NCBI RefSeq assembly: GCF_013393325.1
Contig: NZ_QJRC01000094.1
Span: forward strand, 216,484-280,483
Direction: 5' to 3'
From: Pseudomonas hunanensis
GTDB taxonomy: Bacteria > Pseudomonadota > Gammaproteobacteria > Pseudomonadales > Pseudomonadaceae
Length of the DNA: 64,000 nucleotides
Below, one piece after another: positions 27,391 through 36,360 of the stretch; the stretch's first letter is position 1; every line of letters begins with the position of its first letter. The position numbers and the translations under genes are program-made. The notes beneath the pieces were generated by a model, which saw only the letters and a program-made list of their open reading frames with translations, did no database searches and was not told where the DNA came from.

Positions 27391-29139
27391 ATGGCCGCAT
27401 CCGCGTCGACCCACACCCAACTGATCCAGGCGTCCTGGGCCCGCTGCCGCGATCACGGCCTGCAACCACAGCACGCACCGGACTTCGACTGCCTGACCCG
27501 TACCGAGCTAAGCGCCCTGCTGGAGCGGCGCCAGGCGCTGCTACGCCTGACCCGCGAGGAAGTGCTGCCGCAATACGCGCACCTGCTGGGCAATGCCAGC
27601 TACCTGGTGATGCTGGCCGATGCCGGTGGCTGCCTGCTCGACAGCTGGGGCTCGCGACGCTTCATCGAACCGCACCAACAGCACGGCTTCAGCGCAGGCG
27701 CCCATTGGCACGAGCGTGGCGTGGGCACCAATGCCCTGGGCACCGCACTGATTTGCGCCGAGGCGATTCACGTCGGCCAGGACGAGCACTTCCTGCGGCA
27801 GAACCGCTACATGTCCAGCGCCGCCGCCCCCCTGTTCGACGCCGCACGACAACTGGTCGGGGTGCTCGACGTAGCGAGCGACGGCTACTTGCCGGCCAGC
27901 CAGACGCTTGGCTTGGTACGCATGATGGGCCAAAGCCTGGAAAACCGCCTGATCCTCGCCGAACATGCCGACCAGCATGCACAGCTGATCTTCAACAGCG
28001 CCTCTGACAACCTCGACAGCCCCTGGGCCGGCCTGCTGGTATTCGATGAGCGCGGACAGGTCATGGCTGCCAATCACCGGGCCGACAGCCTGCTCGGCGG
28101 CAACCCGCTGCAACAGAACATCGAGCAACTGTTCCAGTTGCCCCTGCAGCAGCTGCTCAGCCATCCCCAGCAACAGCCCTTCGCCCTGCAGGCCACGGGG
28201 CGCAACCGCTTCCATTGCCAGTGGCACCCTGCGCGCGAAGCCACACGCCGCCGCGAGGCTGGCAGTGGCGAGGCGCGCCTGGATAAAGCGTTGCAACAGG
28301 CCGGCCTGTTGCTGGAAAAGGACATCCCGGTGTTGGTGCAGGGTGAAACCGGCGTAGGCAAGGAAGTGTTCGTCGAAACCTTGCACCGGGCCAGCAGCCG
28401 CGCCAATCAGCCGCTGATTGCCGTCAACTGTGCGGCGATCCCAGCCGAACTGGTGGAGTCGGAACTGTTCGGCTACGACAAAGGCGCGTTCACCGGCGCC
28501 CACCACAAGGGCAACCTGGGGCTGATCCGCAAAGCCGACCACGGCATCCTGTTTCTCGACGAAATAGGCGACATGCCACTGCCCACTCAAGCCCGCCTGC
28601 TGCGTGTGCTGCAGTCACGCACTATCCAGCCACTGGGTAGCGGCGAGCCGGTAGCGGTAGATATCCGCGTGGTGTCGGCGAGCAACCGCGACCTGGCCGA
28701 AGAAGTGCGCGCCGGGCGCTTTCGCCAGGACCTGTACTACCGCATCGCCGGGCTGGCCGTGGTATTGCCTGCGCTGCGCGAGCGCAGTGACCGGCGTCAG
28801 TTGATTGAGCAGCTACATGCCCGCTACCGCGACCCCGGGCAACCTGCGCGGCTGCCCCCGGCCATTATCGACCTGCTCGATCAACACCCATGGCCAGGCA
28901 ACCTGCGCGAGCTGGTGAGCGTGCTGCAGGTGGCACTGGCGCTGGCGGGCAACGGACCGGTCGGCATCGAGCACCTGCCTGCGGGCTTTCTGGCCGAGTC
29001 GCAGCTACCGGTACGGGTGACGACCGAAGAGACGGACCTGCAGACCCTGGTCGAGCAAGCCAATGGCAACCTGTCGGCGGTGGCGCGGGGGCTGGGTATC
29101 AGCCGCACTACGCTGTACAAGCGTTTGCGGGCGCACTGA
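27391..29139 (+). CDS. Sigma-54-dependent transcriptional activator (AcoR-like, GAF/AAA+/Fis)
   Basis: A 582-residue enhancer-binding protein. The N-terminal region (about 60-210) is GAF-like and probably senses a small molecule. The AAA+ domain (about 290-500) has Walker A GETGVGKE, the sigma-54 contact loop GAFTGA (in YDKGAFTGAHH) and Walker B GILFLDEIGD. A Fis-type helix-turn-helix (NLSAVARGLGISRTTLYKRL) ends the protein. Its arrangement is that of AcoR/AcxR-like regulators of alcohol and polyol metabolism. It is divergent from the ABC operon, whose sigma-54 promoter and repeat array lie in the shared intergenic region, so it very likely activates that operon. Confidence 0.92.
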   Translation: MAASASTHTQLIQASWARCRDHGLQPQHAPDFDCLTRTELSALLERRQALLRLTREEVLPQYAHLLGNASYLVMLADAGGCLLDSWGSRRFIEPHQQHGFSAGAHWHERGVGTNALGTALICAEAIHVGQDEHFLRQNRYMSSAAAPLFDAARQLVGVLDVASDGYLPASQTLGLVRMMGQSLENRLILAEHADQHAQLIFNSASDNLDSPWAGLLVFDERGQVMAANHRADSLLGGNPLQQNIEQLFQLPLQQLLSHPQQQPFALQATGRNRFHCQWHPAREATRRREAGSGEARLDKALQQAGLLLEKDIPVLVQGETGVGKEVFVETLHRASSRANQPLIAVNCAAIPAELVESELFGYDKGAFTGAHHKGNLGLIRKADHGILFLDEIGDMPLPTQARLLRVLQSRTIQPLGSGEPVAVDIRVVSASNRDLAEEVRAGRFRQDLYYRIAGLAVVLPALRERSDRRQLIEQLHARYRDPGQPARLPPAIIDLLDQHPWPGNLRELVSVLQVALALAGNGPVGIEHLPAGFLAESQLPVRVTTEETDLQTLVEQANGNLSAVARGLGISRTTLYKRLRAH

Positions 29140-29304
29140 ATCCATTGGCAGGTTTAGGCTCCCCACAGCCGTTTCGGCTGTCAGTGTCTCCAAATCAGCC
29201 GTAGCCGCTGCCGCCAGGGCCCATTACAGCCAGCTTTACCTCCCTGCACACCGCACAATGAACCCAGTGCCCACTCTGGAAGCGTCGCCGCAGGGAGACC
29301 CCTC

Positions 29305-30369
29305 ATGACCCGCTTTATCGATGTGCAAGACCTGGCCCGCCTGGTCAACCGCAAAGGCCTGCCTACCTGCCTGCTGGAAATGGCCGAATACATCCGCCAG
29401 GACTACCTGCGCTGGCCCGCCTTCGAGAAATGCGCCCGGGTTGCCAACCATTGCGCGGACGGGGTGATCGAGCTGATGCCGGTTGCCGATGCCAGTCGCT
29501 ACGCCTTCAAGTACGTCAACGGCCACCCGAAGAACACCCGCCACGGCCTGCCCACGGTGATGGCCTTCGGCGCACTGGCCAGCATCGATACCGGCGCACC
29601 GTTGCTGCTCAGCGAGATGACCCTGATCACGGCCATTCGCACGGCGGCCACCTCGGCCCTGGCCGCCCGCTACCTGGCGCGAGAGGACAGCCGCAGCATG
29701 GCGCTGATCGGCAATGGCTCGCAAAGCGAGTTTCAGGCCATCGCCTTCAATACCCTGCTGGGCATTGACGAAATACGCCTGTTCGACATCGACCCCGCCG
29801 CCTCGGCCAAGCTGGTCGCCAACCTGGCCAACCGCCCCGGCCTCAAGCTGACCATCGCACGCTCCGTGGCCGATGCGGTGCGCGGTGCCGATATCGTCAC
29901 CACGGTGACCGCCGACAAAGCCTACGCCACCATCCTCACCCCCGAGATGATCGAGCCGGGCATGCACCTGAACGCCGTGGGCGGTGACTGCCCAGGCAAG
30001 ACCGAACTGCACCGGGCAATAGTCGAGCGGGCTCGGGTGATTGTCGAGTACGAGCCGCAAAGCCGGGTTGAAGGCGAGATTCAGCAGATGCCGGCGGATT
30101 CGCCGGTGACCGAGTTCTGGCGGGTGGTGGCGGGTGAGGCCAAGGGCCGCGAGCACGCCGAGCAGGTGACGCTGTTCGACTCGGTCGGGTTTGCCTTGGA
30201 GGATTTTTCGGCGCTGCGTTATGTGCTGGATACGGCGCAGGCGCTGGGTATCGGCAAGGACATCGGGCTGGTGCCGGTGCTGGAGGATCCGAAGGATCTG
30301 TATGCGCTTTTACAGCCGCGCAAGGTTGAGTTGCGAGCGGTGCCCAAGGCTGATTCCGTATGCGCCTGA
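29305..30369 (+). CDS. Ornithine cyclodeaminase family protein
   Basis: 354 residues of the OCD/mu-crystallin family. The Rossmann part has GNGSQSEFQAIAF (about 132-144) and DIVTTVTADK. The N-terminal substrate region has KYVNGHPKN, and catalytic Asp is expected in AVGGDCPGKTE (about 226-236). The length of 350-355 fits the true ornithine cyclodeaminase group (ornithine to proline plus ammonia, NAD-bound) better than the shorter ketimine reductases of about 310-330. The ATG at 29305 follows a GGGAG ribosome binding site. It is followed by an Lrp-type regulator, a common pairing in amino acid catabolism. Confidence 0.88.
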   Translation: MTRFIDVQDLARLVNRKGLPTCLLEMAEYIRQDYLRWPAFEKCARVANHCADGVIELMPVADASRYAFKYVNGHPKNTRHGLPTVMAFGALASIDTGAPLLLSEMTLITAIRTAATSALAARYLAREDSRSMALIGNGSQSEFQAIAFNTLLGIDEIRLFDIDPAASAKLVANLANRPGLKLTIARSVADAVRGADIVTTVTADKAYATILTPEMIEPGMHLNAVGGDCPGKTELHRAIVERARVIVEYEPQSRVEGEIQQMPADSPVTEFWRVVAGEAKGREHAEQVTLFDSVGFALEDFSALRYVLDTAQALGIGKDIGLVPVLEDPKDLYALLQPRKVELRAVPKADSVCA

Positions 30370-30448
30370 CAGACCTTGGGGCTGCTGTGCAGCAGCGCCC
30401 TTTACCGCCTAACCTGTCCATGCCCACTTCTGAAAGAAGCCCACGCGC

Positions 30449-30919
30449 ATGGACACCAATGCCCACCCCCTCGACCGCATCGACGAAGCGATCATCGACA
30501 TCCTGCGCCACGACGGTCGTATCACGTTCGAAAAACTCTCCACCCTCGTCCACCTCACCCCGCGCCCCTGCCTGGAGCGCGTGCGCAAGCTGGAGCGACG
30601 TGGCGTGATTCGTGGCTATGGGGCAATCATCGACCAGCACAAGGTGGCGCCCGGGGTGTCACTGCTGGTGCTGGCGGCCCTGTCCAACCAAAGCGGGCGC
30701 GCGGCACAGAAGGCCTTCGAAGCCACCTTGCACAACTGCCCGGAGGTGCATGAATGCCAGCTGATCAGTGGCCACTTCGACTACAGCCTGCGCCTGCACT
30801 GCCGCGACATGGAACACTACCGACTGCTCAGCGAACGCTGGATGAACGACGACACCTTGCACATCGACAAGCTGGTGGCGCACCCCGTGCTGGCCGAGGT
30901 CAAGACCATGGCCCGCTAA
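30449..30919 (+). CDS. Lrp/AsnC family transcriptional regulator
   Basis: 156 residues: an N-terminal winged helix (DRIDEAIIDILRHDGRITFEKLS, about 8-30) and a C-terminal RAM effector-binding domain (about 75-150). Downstream of the cyclodeaminase gene and on the same strand, it is a likely local regulator responding to ornithine, arginine or a related amino acid. The link is inferred from position only. The ATG at 30449 has a GAAAGAAG-type ribosome binding site. Confidence 0.9.
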   Translation: MDTNAHPLDRIDEAIIDILRHDGRITFEKLSTLVHLTPRPCLERVRKLERRGVIRGYGAIIDQHKVAPGVSLLVLAALSNQSGRAAQKAFEATLHNCPEVHECQLISGHFDYSLRLHCRDMEHYRLLSERWMNDDTLHIDKLVAHPVLAEVKTMAR

Positions 30920-30926
30920 TGGGCGT

Positions 30927-32615
30927 TCACGTGGCCCGCCATTGCTCCGGCTGCCGGTAGGCCTGTGCCCAGGCTTGCACCTCATTGACCGGCATCGGCC
31001 GAGCAATGCAGTAACCCTGCGCCAGCTCACAGCCCAGGCCCATCAGCACCCGGCCGTGCTCGACACTCTCCAGCCCCTCGGCAATCACCTCGCGGCCAAA
31101 CGCCCGGGCCAGGCCGATCACCGCCGCCGTCAGCGCCAGGTCATCCTGGTCGTGAAGGATGTCACGCACGAACGACTGGTCGATCTTGATCGTCTGGGTC
31201 GGCAAGCGTTTCAGGTAACTCAACGACGAATAACCGGTGCCGAAATCGTCCAGCGAGAAACGCACGCCCAGTGCACGGCAGGCGTCCAGGCAGCGGCTGA
31301 CGTGCTGCAGGTTGTCGATGGCAACCGACTCGACGATTTCCAGGTCCAGCCGCGCCGGGTCCACCTCCGGGTACGTTGCCAGTAGCTGCTGCAGGCGCTC
31401 GGCGAAGTCATTGCGCTGCAAATGCCGTGCGGCGATATTCACACTCAACGACCAGGGCTGCCCTTGGCGCTGCCAGGCCTGCAGCTGGCTCAGCGCCTGG
31501 CCGACCACCCACTCGCCGATTTCGACGATCAGGTCGGTCTGCTCTACCCAAGGCAGGAAGTCGCCGGGCGGCACCACGCCACGGCCTGGCCGTTGCCAGC
31601 GCAACAACCCTTCGAAGCCCAGCACCTGGCCGCTGCGCAGGTTGACCTTGGGTTGGTAGTAAAGGCACAGCTCACCGTTGTGCAGTGCCCGGCGCACGCG
31701 CGCTACAGTCTGGTGAGTGGCCTTGAGCTCCTGCTCCTGCGACACGTCGAACAGGTGATAGCGGTTGCGCCCGCGCTGCTTGGCCACATACATGGCCTGG
31801 TCGGCGTGGCGCACCAAGGTGTCGGCATCTTCGTCATCCTGCGGGTACAGGGTCACGCCGATACTGGCGCTGAGCGAAAGCCTGTGTTCACGTACCACAC
31901 AGGGCGCCGCCAATGCCCGCAACACCCGCCGCAGAGCTGTATGCAACTGCTGCTCATCATCGACATCGCGCAGGATCAGCACGAATTCGTCGCCCGAAAG
32001 CCGGGCCACGGCATCGCCACCGCGCAGGATGCTCTTCAAGCGCTGCGCCACTTCCACCAGCAGCAAGTCGCCCACGGCATGCCCATAGCCGTCATTGACC
32101 GCCTTGAACCCATCCAGGTCGAGCATGCACACCGCCAGCGGAATGTCTTCGCGGCGCGAGTAGGCCAGGGCCTGATTCAGCAGGTCGGACAGGTAGGCGC
32201 GGTTGGGCAGGCCGGTGAGCACATCGTGGCCCACCCGCCACTGCAGGGTATGCAGCAGCTGGCGTTTCTCGGTGACGTCAAAGCGGATCGACACATACTT
32301 GCGCACCTGGCCGGTCAGCGGGTCGATCAATGGCACCATGGTGCTGTCGACCCAATACAGCGAACCGTCCTTGGCCCGGTTGCAGATCTCGCCCTTCCAT
32401 ACCCGCCCGGCAGCCAGGGCACGCCACATGCCAACGAAGAACGCCGGCTCGTGCAGGCCCGAGTTGAGGATGCGGTGGTTGGCGCCCAGCAGCTCCTCAC
32501 GGCTGTAGCCCGAGATGCTGCAGAACTGCTGGTTGACGTAAGTGATGTTCCCACGCAGGTCGGTTTCGGAAAAGATCGCGGCCGCGTCCACGGCCGCGCG
32601 ATAGTTGTCATCCAT
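30927..32615 (-). CDS. PAS-GGDEF-EAL cyclic di-GMP enzyme (PP_2258-like)
   Basis: A 562-residue cytoplasmic signalling protein. A PAS domain (about 8-118) is followed by a GGDEF domain with the active site SGDEF (207-211), an intact inhibitory RxxD (RGGD, 198-201), and an EAL domain starting EGLLRW (335-340). Further EAL motifs are present: EIVES, DDFGTGYSSLSYL and EGLES. The A-site has Ser in place of the first Gly and EAL reads EGL; both variants occur in active enzymes. It starts 13 bp after the aer-like receptor gene, so the two are co-transcribed. I recall the KT2440 homologue as a dual-activity enzyme linked to Aer1 and motility. Confidence 0.92.
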   Translation of the reverse strand: MDDNYRAAVDAAAIFSETDLRGNITYVNQQFCSISGYSREELLGANHRILNSGLHEPAFFVGMWRALAAGRVWKGEICNRAKDGSLYWVDSTMVPLIDPLTGQVRKYVSIRFDVTEKRQLLHTLQWRVGHDVLTGLPNRAYLSDLLNQALAYSRREDIPLAVCMLDLDGFKAVNDGYGHAVGDLLLVEVAQRLKSILRGGDAVARLSGDEFVLILRDVDDEQQLHTALRRVLRALAAPCVVREHRLSLSASIGVTLYPQDDEDADTLVRHADQAMYVAKQRGRNRYHLFDVSQEQELKATHQTVARVRRALHNGELCLYYQPKVNLRSGQVLGFEGLLRWQRPGRGVVPPGDFLPWVEQTDLIVEIGEWVVGQALSQLQAWQRQGQPWSLSVNIAARHLQRNDFAERLQQLLATYPEVDPARLDLEIVESVAIDNLQHVSRCLDACRALGVRFSLDDFGTGYSSLSYLKRLPTQTIKIDQSFVRDILHDQDDLALTAAVIGLARAFGREVIAEGLESVEHGRVLMGLGCELAQGYCIARPMPVNEVQAWAQAYRQPEQWRAT

Positions 32616-32628
32616 AAAGCATCCTGCC

Positions 32629-34194
32629 TTAGCGGTTGAAGCGCTCCACCAGGGCGCGCAATCCGGCGCACACCTGTTCCAGTTCGGCGCCGCGCGAGGC
32701 GGCGGCGTTGGCGCTGTGGGCGCTGTGCTGGGCAATACCGGCTACGCCGTTGATCTGCCGCGAAACGTCCTCGGCCACCGCCGACTGCTGCTGCGAGGCG
32801 GTGGCCATCTGTTGGCTCATGTCACTGATGCGCTGCACCGCGTCACGAATGCCGTGCAGCGCCTGCCGGGCTTCCTGTACCTGGGCAACGCCCTGCTCGG
32901 CGCCATCGATGCCTTGGCTGGCGATCGCCACGGCCTCCTCGGCGCCACTGCGCAGGGCATCGATGATCGCCTGAATGTGCAGGGTCGACTGGCGAGTCTT
33001 GTCGGCCAATGCCCGCACCTCATCGGCGACCACGGCAAAACCGCGGCCCTGCTCGCCTGCACGCGCCGCCTCGATGGCGGCGTTGAGGGCCAGCAGGTTG
33101 GTCTGCTCAGCAATGCCGCGAATCATCCCAGCAGCCTCGGCGATGGCACCGGTCTGACCAGCGAGGTGGCTGACCGCCTGGTTGATCTGCGTCACGGTGC
33201 TGGCCAGGGTCCGAATGGCCGCGCCGCTGGCATCGGCCACCTGGCTACCCTGCTCGGCCAGCAGGTGTGCGGTGTGTGCCTCGGCGGCGGTCAACTGGAC
33301 GTGATTGGCCACTTCGCCGATAGAGGCGGCCATCTGATTCATTGCCGTGGCGCTCAGGTCAGTTTCGGCACGCTGCTTGAGCAAGGCCGCCTCGGTGCTG
33401 CGCGACAACTGCCCGGCATCGTGGGCGGCTACCGCCATTTGCCCGGCCAGGTCACTTAGCCGCGTCAATGCGGTTTTCAGGCGTGCCTCTTCGCTGATCA
33501 GCATCAGTTGCAACTGCCCGGCGGCACCCGGCAGGTCGCTGTAGGTCAAGGCGGCGACCGGGTCGGCAAACGTGCCTTGCGCGCCCTGCACAACCTGCTG
33601 AAGCTGTCGCCCAAGGGCGTTGCGCACCCACAAGCCATAGGCCACGAACAGCCCCACCGTCAGCCCCTGCCCCACCAGGCCAGGCCACAGCTGATGGGCG
33701 CCAACTGCCAGCACTCCCCCGGCCAGTGGCAAGGCCAGGGCCTGCGCCAGCAAGCTCAACCGGCGCGGCGCCGACAATGCCGCTTGACCGTTACGCAGCC
33801 GCGCATACAAAGCCTCGGCACGGGCCACCTGCTCGCGGGTGGGGCACACCCGCACCGACTCGTAGCCCACTACCCGCCCGCCTTCGAGGATGGGCGTGAC
33901 GTAGGCGTTGACCCAGTAGTAGTCGCCGTTACGGCAGCGGTTCTTGACGATACCCATCCAGCTCTTGCCGGCTTTCAGGTAGCGCCACATCAGCTCGTAC
34001 ACCGCCGGCGGCATGTCCGGGTGGCGCACCAGGTTGTGCGGGCTGCCGATCAGTTCGGCCTCGCTATAGCCGCTGATGGCAGCGAATTCAGGGTTGCAGT
34101 AGGTGATCAGGCTGGCGGTATCGGTAGCAGAAATCAGCCGCTGATCTGAGGGGAAACGTTGCTCGACCGGGGTTACCGGCAAGTTGAGGCGCAC
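32629..34194 (-). CDS. aer: Aer-like energy/redox taxis receptor (PAS-MCP)
   Basis: 521 residues. An N-terminal PAS domain (about 20-115) has the Aer features NPEFAAISGYSEAELIG and WMGIVKNRCRNGDYYWVNAYVTP, expected to bind FAD. A hydrophobic region (about 145-190) anchors it in the membrane without a large periplasmic domain. The signalling coiled coil carries EQTNLLALNAAIEAARAGEQGRG. Such receptors steer cells by respiratory state. The start codon is GTG with GGAG 7 bases upstream. It forms an operon with the cyclic di-GMP gene downstream. P. putida has three Aer paralogues; the gene order suggests this is Aer1. Confidence 0.92.
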   Translation of the reverse strand: MRLNLPVTPVEQRFPSDQRLISATDTASLITYCNPEFAAISGYSEAELIGSPHNLVRHPDMPPAVYELMWRYLKAGKSWMGIVKNRCRNGDYYWVNAYVTPILEGGRVVGYESVRVCPTREQVARAEALYARLRNGQAALSAPRRLSLLAQALALPLAGGVLAVGAHQLWPGLVGQGLTVGLFVAYGLWVRNALGRQLQQVVQGAQGTFADPVAALTYSDLPGAAGQLQLMLISEEARLKTALTRLSDLAGQMAVAAHDAGQLSRSTEAALLKQRAETDLSATAMNQMAASIGEVANHVQLTAAEAHTAHLLAEQGSQVADASGAAIRTLASTVTQINQAVSHLAGQTGAIAEAAGMIRGIAEQTNLLALNAAIEAARAGEQGRGFAVVADEVRALADKTRQSTLHIQAIIDALRSGAEEAVAIASQGIDGAEQGVAQVQEARQALHGIRDAVQRISDMSQQMATASQQQSAVAEDVSRQINGVAGIAQHSAHSANAAASRGAELEQVCAGLRALVERFNR

Positions 34195-34460
34195 GATGAG
34201 ACTCCATTCACTGACGAACCGGTACCCAGCTCATCGACAGCCGCCGGAACCGATCCATGGCGATCCGCTCCAATTGGCAAATGCGCTTCCCGCCGTTGGG
34301 GCACGAGGCCGACCGAAGCAAGGAAGTTGACGATGACTGGCCAGTCAAGCCGTGAATTCTACGAAATTCATCACATAAATAAAACAAAGGTGATCAATCA
34401 TGGCGTTGCGCCATGCCGATAGATATCGTTAAGTTCTTGATTCTAAATGGGAATTAAGTG

Positions 34461-34775
34461 ATGACGAGATCAGCTTTGGGTTTCGCCCTGCGCCGCTACC
34501 GCAAGCTGGCGGGCCTGACCCAGGCACAACTGGCCGAACGGACCGGCTTCGACCCCAAGACCATCAGCCGCTTCGAAACCAGCACCTATACCCCCAGCAT
34601 TGATGCACTGATGGAGTTCGCTCAGGTGCTGGGTGTAAAACCCAAGGACTTCTTCGCCGAACCGGACGACGAAGAGGAGCAGCGCGCCTACCTGTTCGGT
34701 GTCATTCACAACGCCCCGCCCAAGGATCTTGGCAAGCTGATTGCAGCAGTGGAGCAGGCACTGGCCAAGCCCTGA
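34461..34775 (+). CDS. Small XRE family transcriptional regulator
   Basis: 104 residues: a helix-turn-helix of the lambda-Cro/SinR type (about 5-62, LAERTGFDPKTISRFETSTYTPS) with an acidic C-terminal tail. There is no effector domain. The start is the ATG at 34461; a GTG one codon earlier is also in frame. It lies divergent from the aer operon, upstream of the carrier gene and ahead of a terminator-like hairpin, so it is probably its own transcript. Target unknown. Confidence 0.88.
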   Translation: MTRSALGFALRRYRKLAGLTQAQLAERTGFDPKTISRFETSTYTPSIDALMEFAQVLGVKPKDFFAEPDDEEEQRAYLFGVIHNAPPKDLGKLIAAVEQALAKP

Positions 34776-34842
34776 CCTGTTCACGCGCCCCCCCTCTACG
34801 GTACGCACCGAACTAGAGCCTGGCAGGCCGGATTGCCCCATA

Positions 34843-34857
34843 ACTGGTCAGACCGGT
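34843..34857. promoter_or_regulatory. Candidate GntR/FCD operator 1
   Basis: ACTGGTCAGACCGGT, a near-palindrome with the TGGT-N3-ACC core bound by FCD-type GntR regulators such as PdhR and LldR. It lies upstream of the carrier gene that precedes two GntR genes. Confidence 0.55.
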
Positions 34858-34863
34858 AAGGCC

Positions 34864-34889
34864 AAAAAACCTTGCACTCAGGGTTTTTT
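34864..34889. terminator. Bidirectional hairpin with A/T tails
   Basis: AAAAAACC and GGTTTTTT are perfectly complementary across a 10-nt loop, ending in a T run on the plus strand. It probably terminates the XRE gene transcript. It lies between the two candidate GntR operators. Confidence 0.65.
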
Positions 34890-34919
34890 CGCGCTTTTAT
34901 GGCTTCGCGCTGAACAAAC

Positions 34920-34930
34920 CGGTAAGACCA
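34920..34930. promoter_or_regulatory. Candidate GntR/FCD operator 2
   Basis: CGGTAAGACCA, the second TGGT-N3-ACC-type site, centred 75 bp from site 1 and about 75 bp before the carrier start codon. Confidence 0.5.
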
Positions 34931-35002
34931 CAATAATTAAGTCCTGCGCTCTTTCGCCCCGTGCGGCTACCGAAGCAAGGACACCGATCAGAGACTCCTC
35001 CC

Positions 35003-36316
35003 ATGCTCAAATGGTGCTCGCGTTCGATTTTCCTGCAAGTCGTACTCGGCCTTGCCCTCGGCATCGCCTGCGGTCTGAGCTTCCCCGACCTCTCCCTGCA
35101 ACTCAAACCTCTTGGCGACGGCTTCATCAAGCTGATCAAGATGCTCATCGGCCTGATCGTGTTCTGCGTGGTGGTCAGCGGCATCTCGGGGGCGGGCGAC
35201 CTGAAAAAGGTCGGGCGCATCGGCCTGAAATCGGTGATCTACTTCGAAGTGCTGACCACCCTGGCGCTGGTGATCGGCCTGGTGTTCGCCTTCAGCAGTG
35301 GCATTGGTAGCGGTGCCAACATTCACCTGGACCAGCTGTCCACCGCTGATGCCAACGGCTTGGCCGAGCGCGGCCAGCACATTCACGGCGCCACGGCGTT
35401 CTTCATGGACCTGATCCCCACTTCGGTGATCGGCGCCTTCGCCGACAACAACATTCTCCAGGTGCTGTTGTTCTCGGTACTGTTCGGCAGCGCGCTGAAC
35501 CTGGTGGGTGACTCGGCCGCCGGCATTTCGCGGCTGATCAACGAACTGAGCCATGTAATCTTCCGCATCATGGGCATGATCGTGCGCCTGGCGCCGATCG
35601 GCGTGTTCGGCGCCATTGCCTTCACCACCAGCAAATACGGCCTGGAATCGCTGCAGCACCTGGGCGGCCTGGTCGCGCTGTTCTACCTGACCTGCGCCGG
35701 CTTCGTACTGATCGTGCTGGGCACCGTCATGCGCCTGTCGGGCCTCAAACTGCTGCCGTTGATCAAGTACCTGCGTGAGGAGCTGACCATCGTTCTCGGC
35801 ACCGCTTCTTCCGACGCCGTACTGCCACAAATCATGCGCAAGCTGGAGCACCTGGGCATTGGCAGTTCCACGGTCGGCCTGGTGATTCCGACCGGCTACT
35901 CGTTCAACCTCGATGGTTTCTCCATCTACCTGACCCTGGCCATCGTGTTCATCGCCAACGCCACCGGCACACCGCTGGAAATGACCGACCTGCTGACCAT
36001 CCTGCTGGTGTCGCTGGTGACTTCCAAAGGCGCTCACGGCATCCCAGGCTCGGCGTTGGTGATTCTCGCTGCCACCCTGACCGCCGTACCGGCCATTCCG
36101 GTGGTCGGGCTGGTATTGGTACTGGCGGTGGACTGGTTCATGGGTATTGGCCGGGCGCTGACCAACCTGATCGGCAACTGCGTGGCTACTGTGGCCATCG
36201 CCCGCTGGGAAAAAGACATTGACCTGGAACGCGCGCAGAACGTGCTCGATGGCAAACTTGGTTTTAACCCCACGCAGCGCAAACAGCCCAACACACACCA
36301 TCAACAGGAATTTTGA
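35003..36316 (+). CDS. Dicarboxylate/amino acid:cation symporter (DAACS family, DctA-like)
   Basis: A 437-residue inner-membrane carrier with eight or so membrane segments and two re-entrant hairpins. The family motifs are visible: a Ser-rich hairpin (ELTIVLGTASSDAVLPQIM), the TM7 motif GYSFNLDG and the second hairpin SKGAHGIPGSALVILAATL. These match DctA, which imports succinate, fumarate and malate with protons or sodium. It is probably a paralogue rather than the main DctA because of its dedicated GntR regulators. The ATG at 35003 (MLKWCSRSIFLQ) is the family-like start, with GAGACTCCTCCC before it. Confidence 0.9.
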   Translation: MLKWCSRSIFLQVVLGLALGIACGLSFPDLSLQLKPLGDGFIKLIKMLIGLIVFCVVVSGISGAGDLKKVGRIGLKSVIYFEVLTTLALVIGLVFAFSSGIGSGANIHLDQLSTADANGLAERGQHIHGATAFFMDLIPTSVIGAFADNNILQVLLFSVLFGSALNLVGDSAAGISRLINELSHVIFRIMGMIVRLAPIGVFGAIAFTTSKYGLESLQHLGGLVALFYLTCAGFVLIVLGTVMRLSGLKLLPLIKYLREELTIVLGTASSDAVLPQIMRKLEHLGIGSSTVGLVIPTGYSFNLDGFSIYLTLAIVFIANATGTPLEMTDLLTILLVSLVTSKGAHGIPGSALVILAATLTAVPAIPVVGLVLVLAVDWFMGIGRALTNLIGNCVATVAIARWEKDIDLERAQNVLDGKLGFNPTQRKQPNTHHQQEF

Positions 36317-36360
36317 CCGAAAGTGGCCGGCGAAGACGCCGGCCCTAGCAGGAGCGAACC

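Noticed and set aside
29140..29170. TGGCAGGTTTAGGCT before the ornithine cyclodeaminase gene as a sigma-54 promoter
   Set aside because: The GG to GC distance is one base short of the strict sigma-54 spacing.
34397..34424. GCCGATAG preceded by TCAATCAT upstream of the small XRE gene, resembling a FliA promoter
   Set aside because: The spacer is 13 instead of 11 bases and the gene is not a motility gene; an ATGGCG-TTG-CGCCAT hairpin explains part of the pattern.
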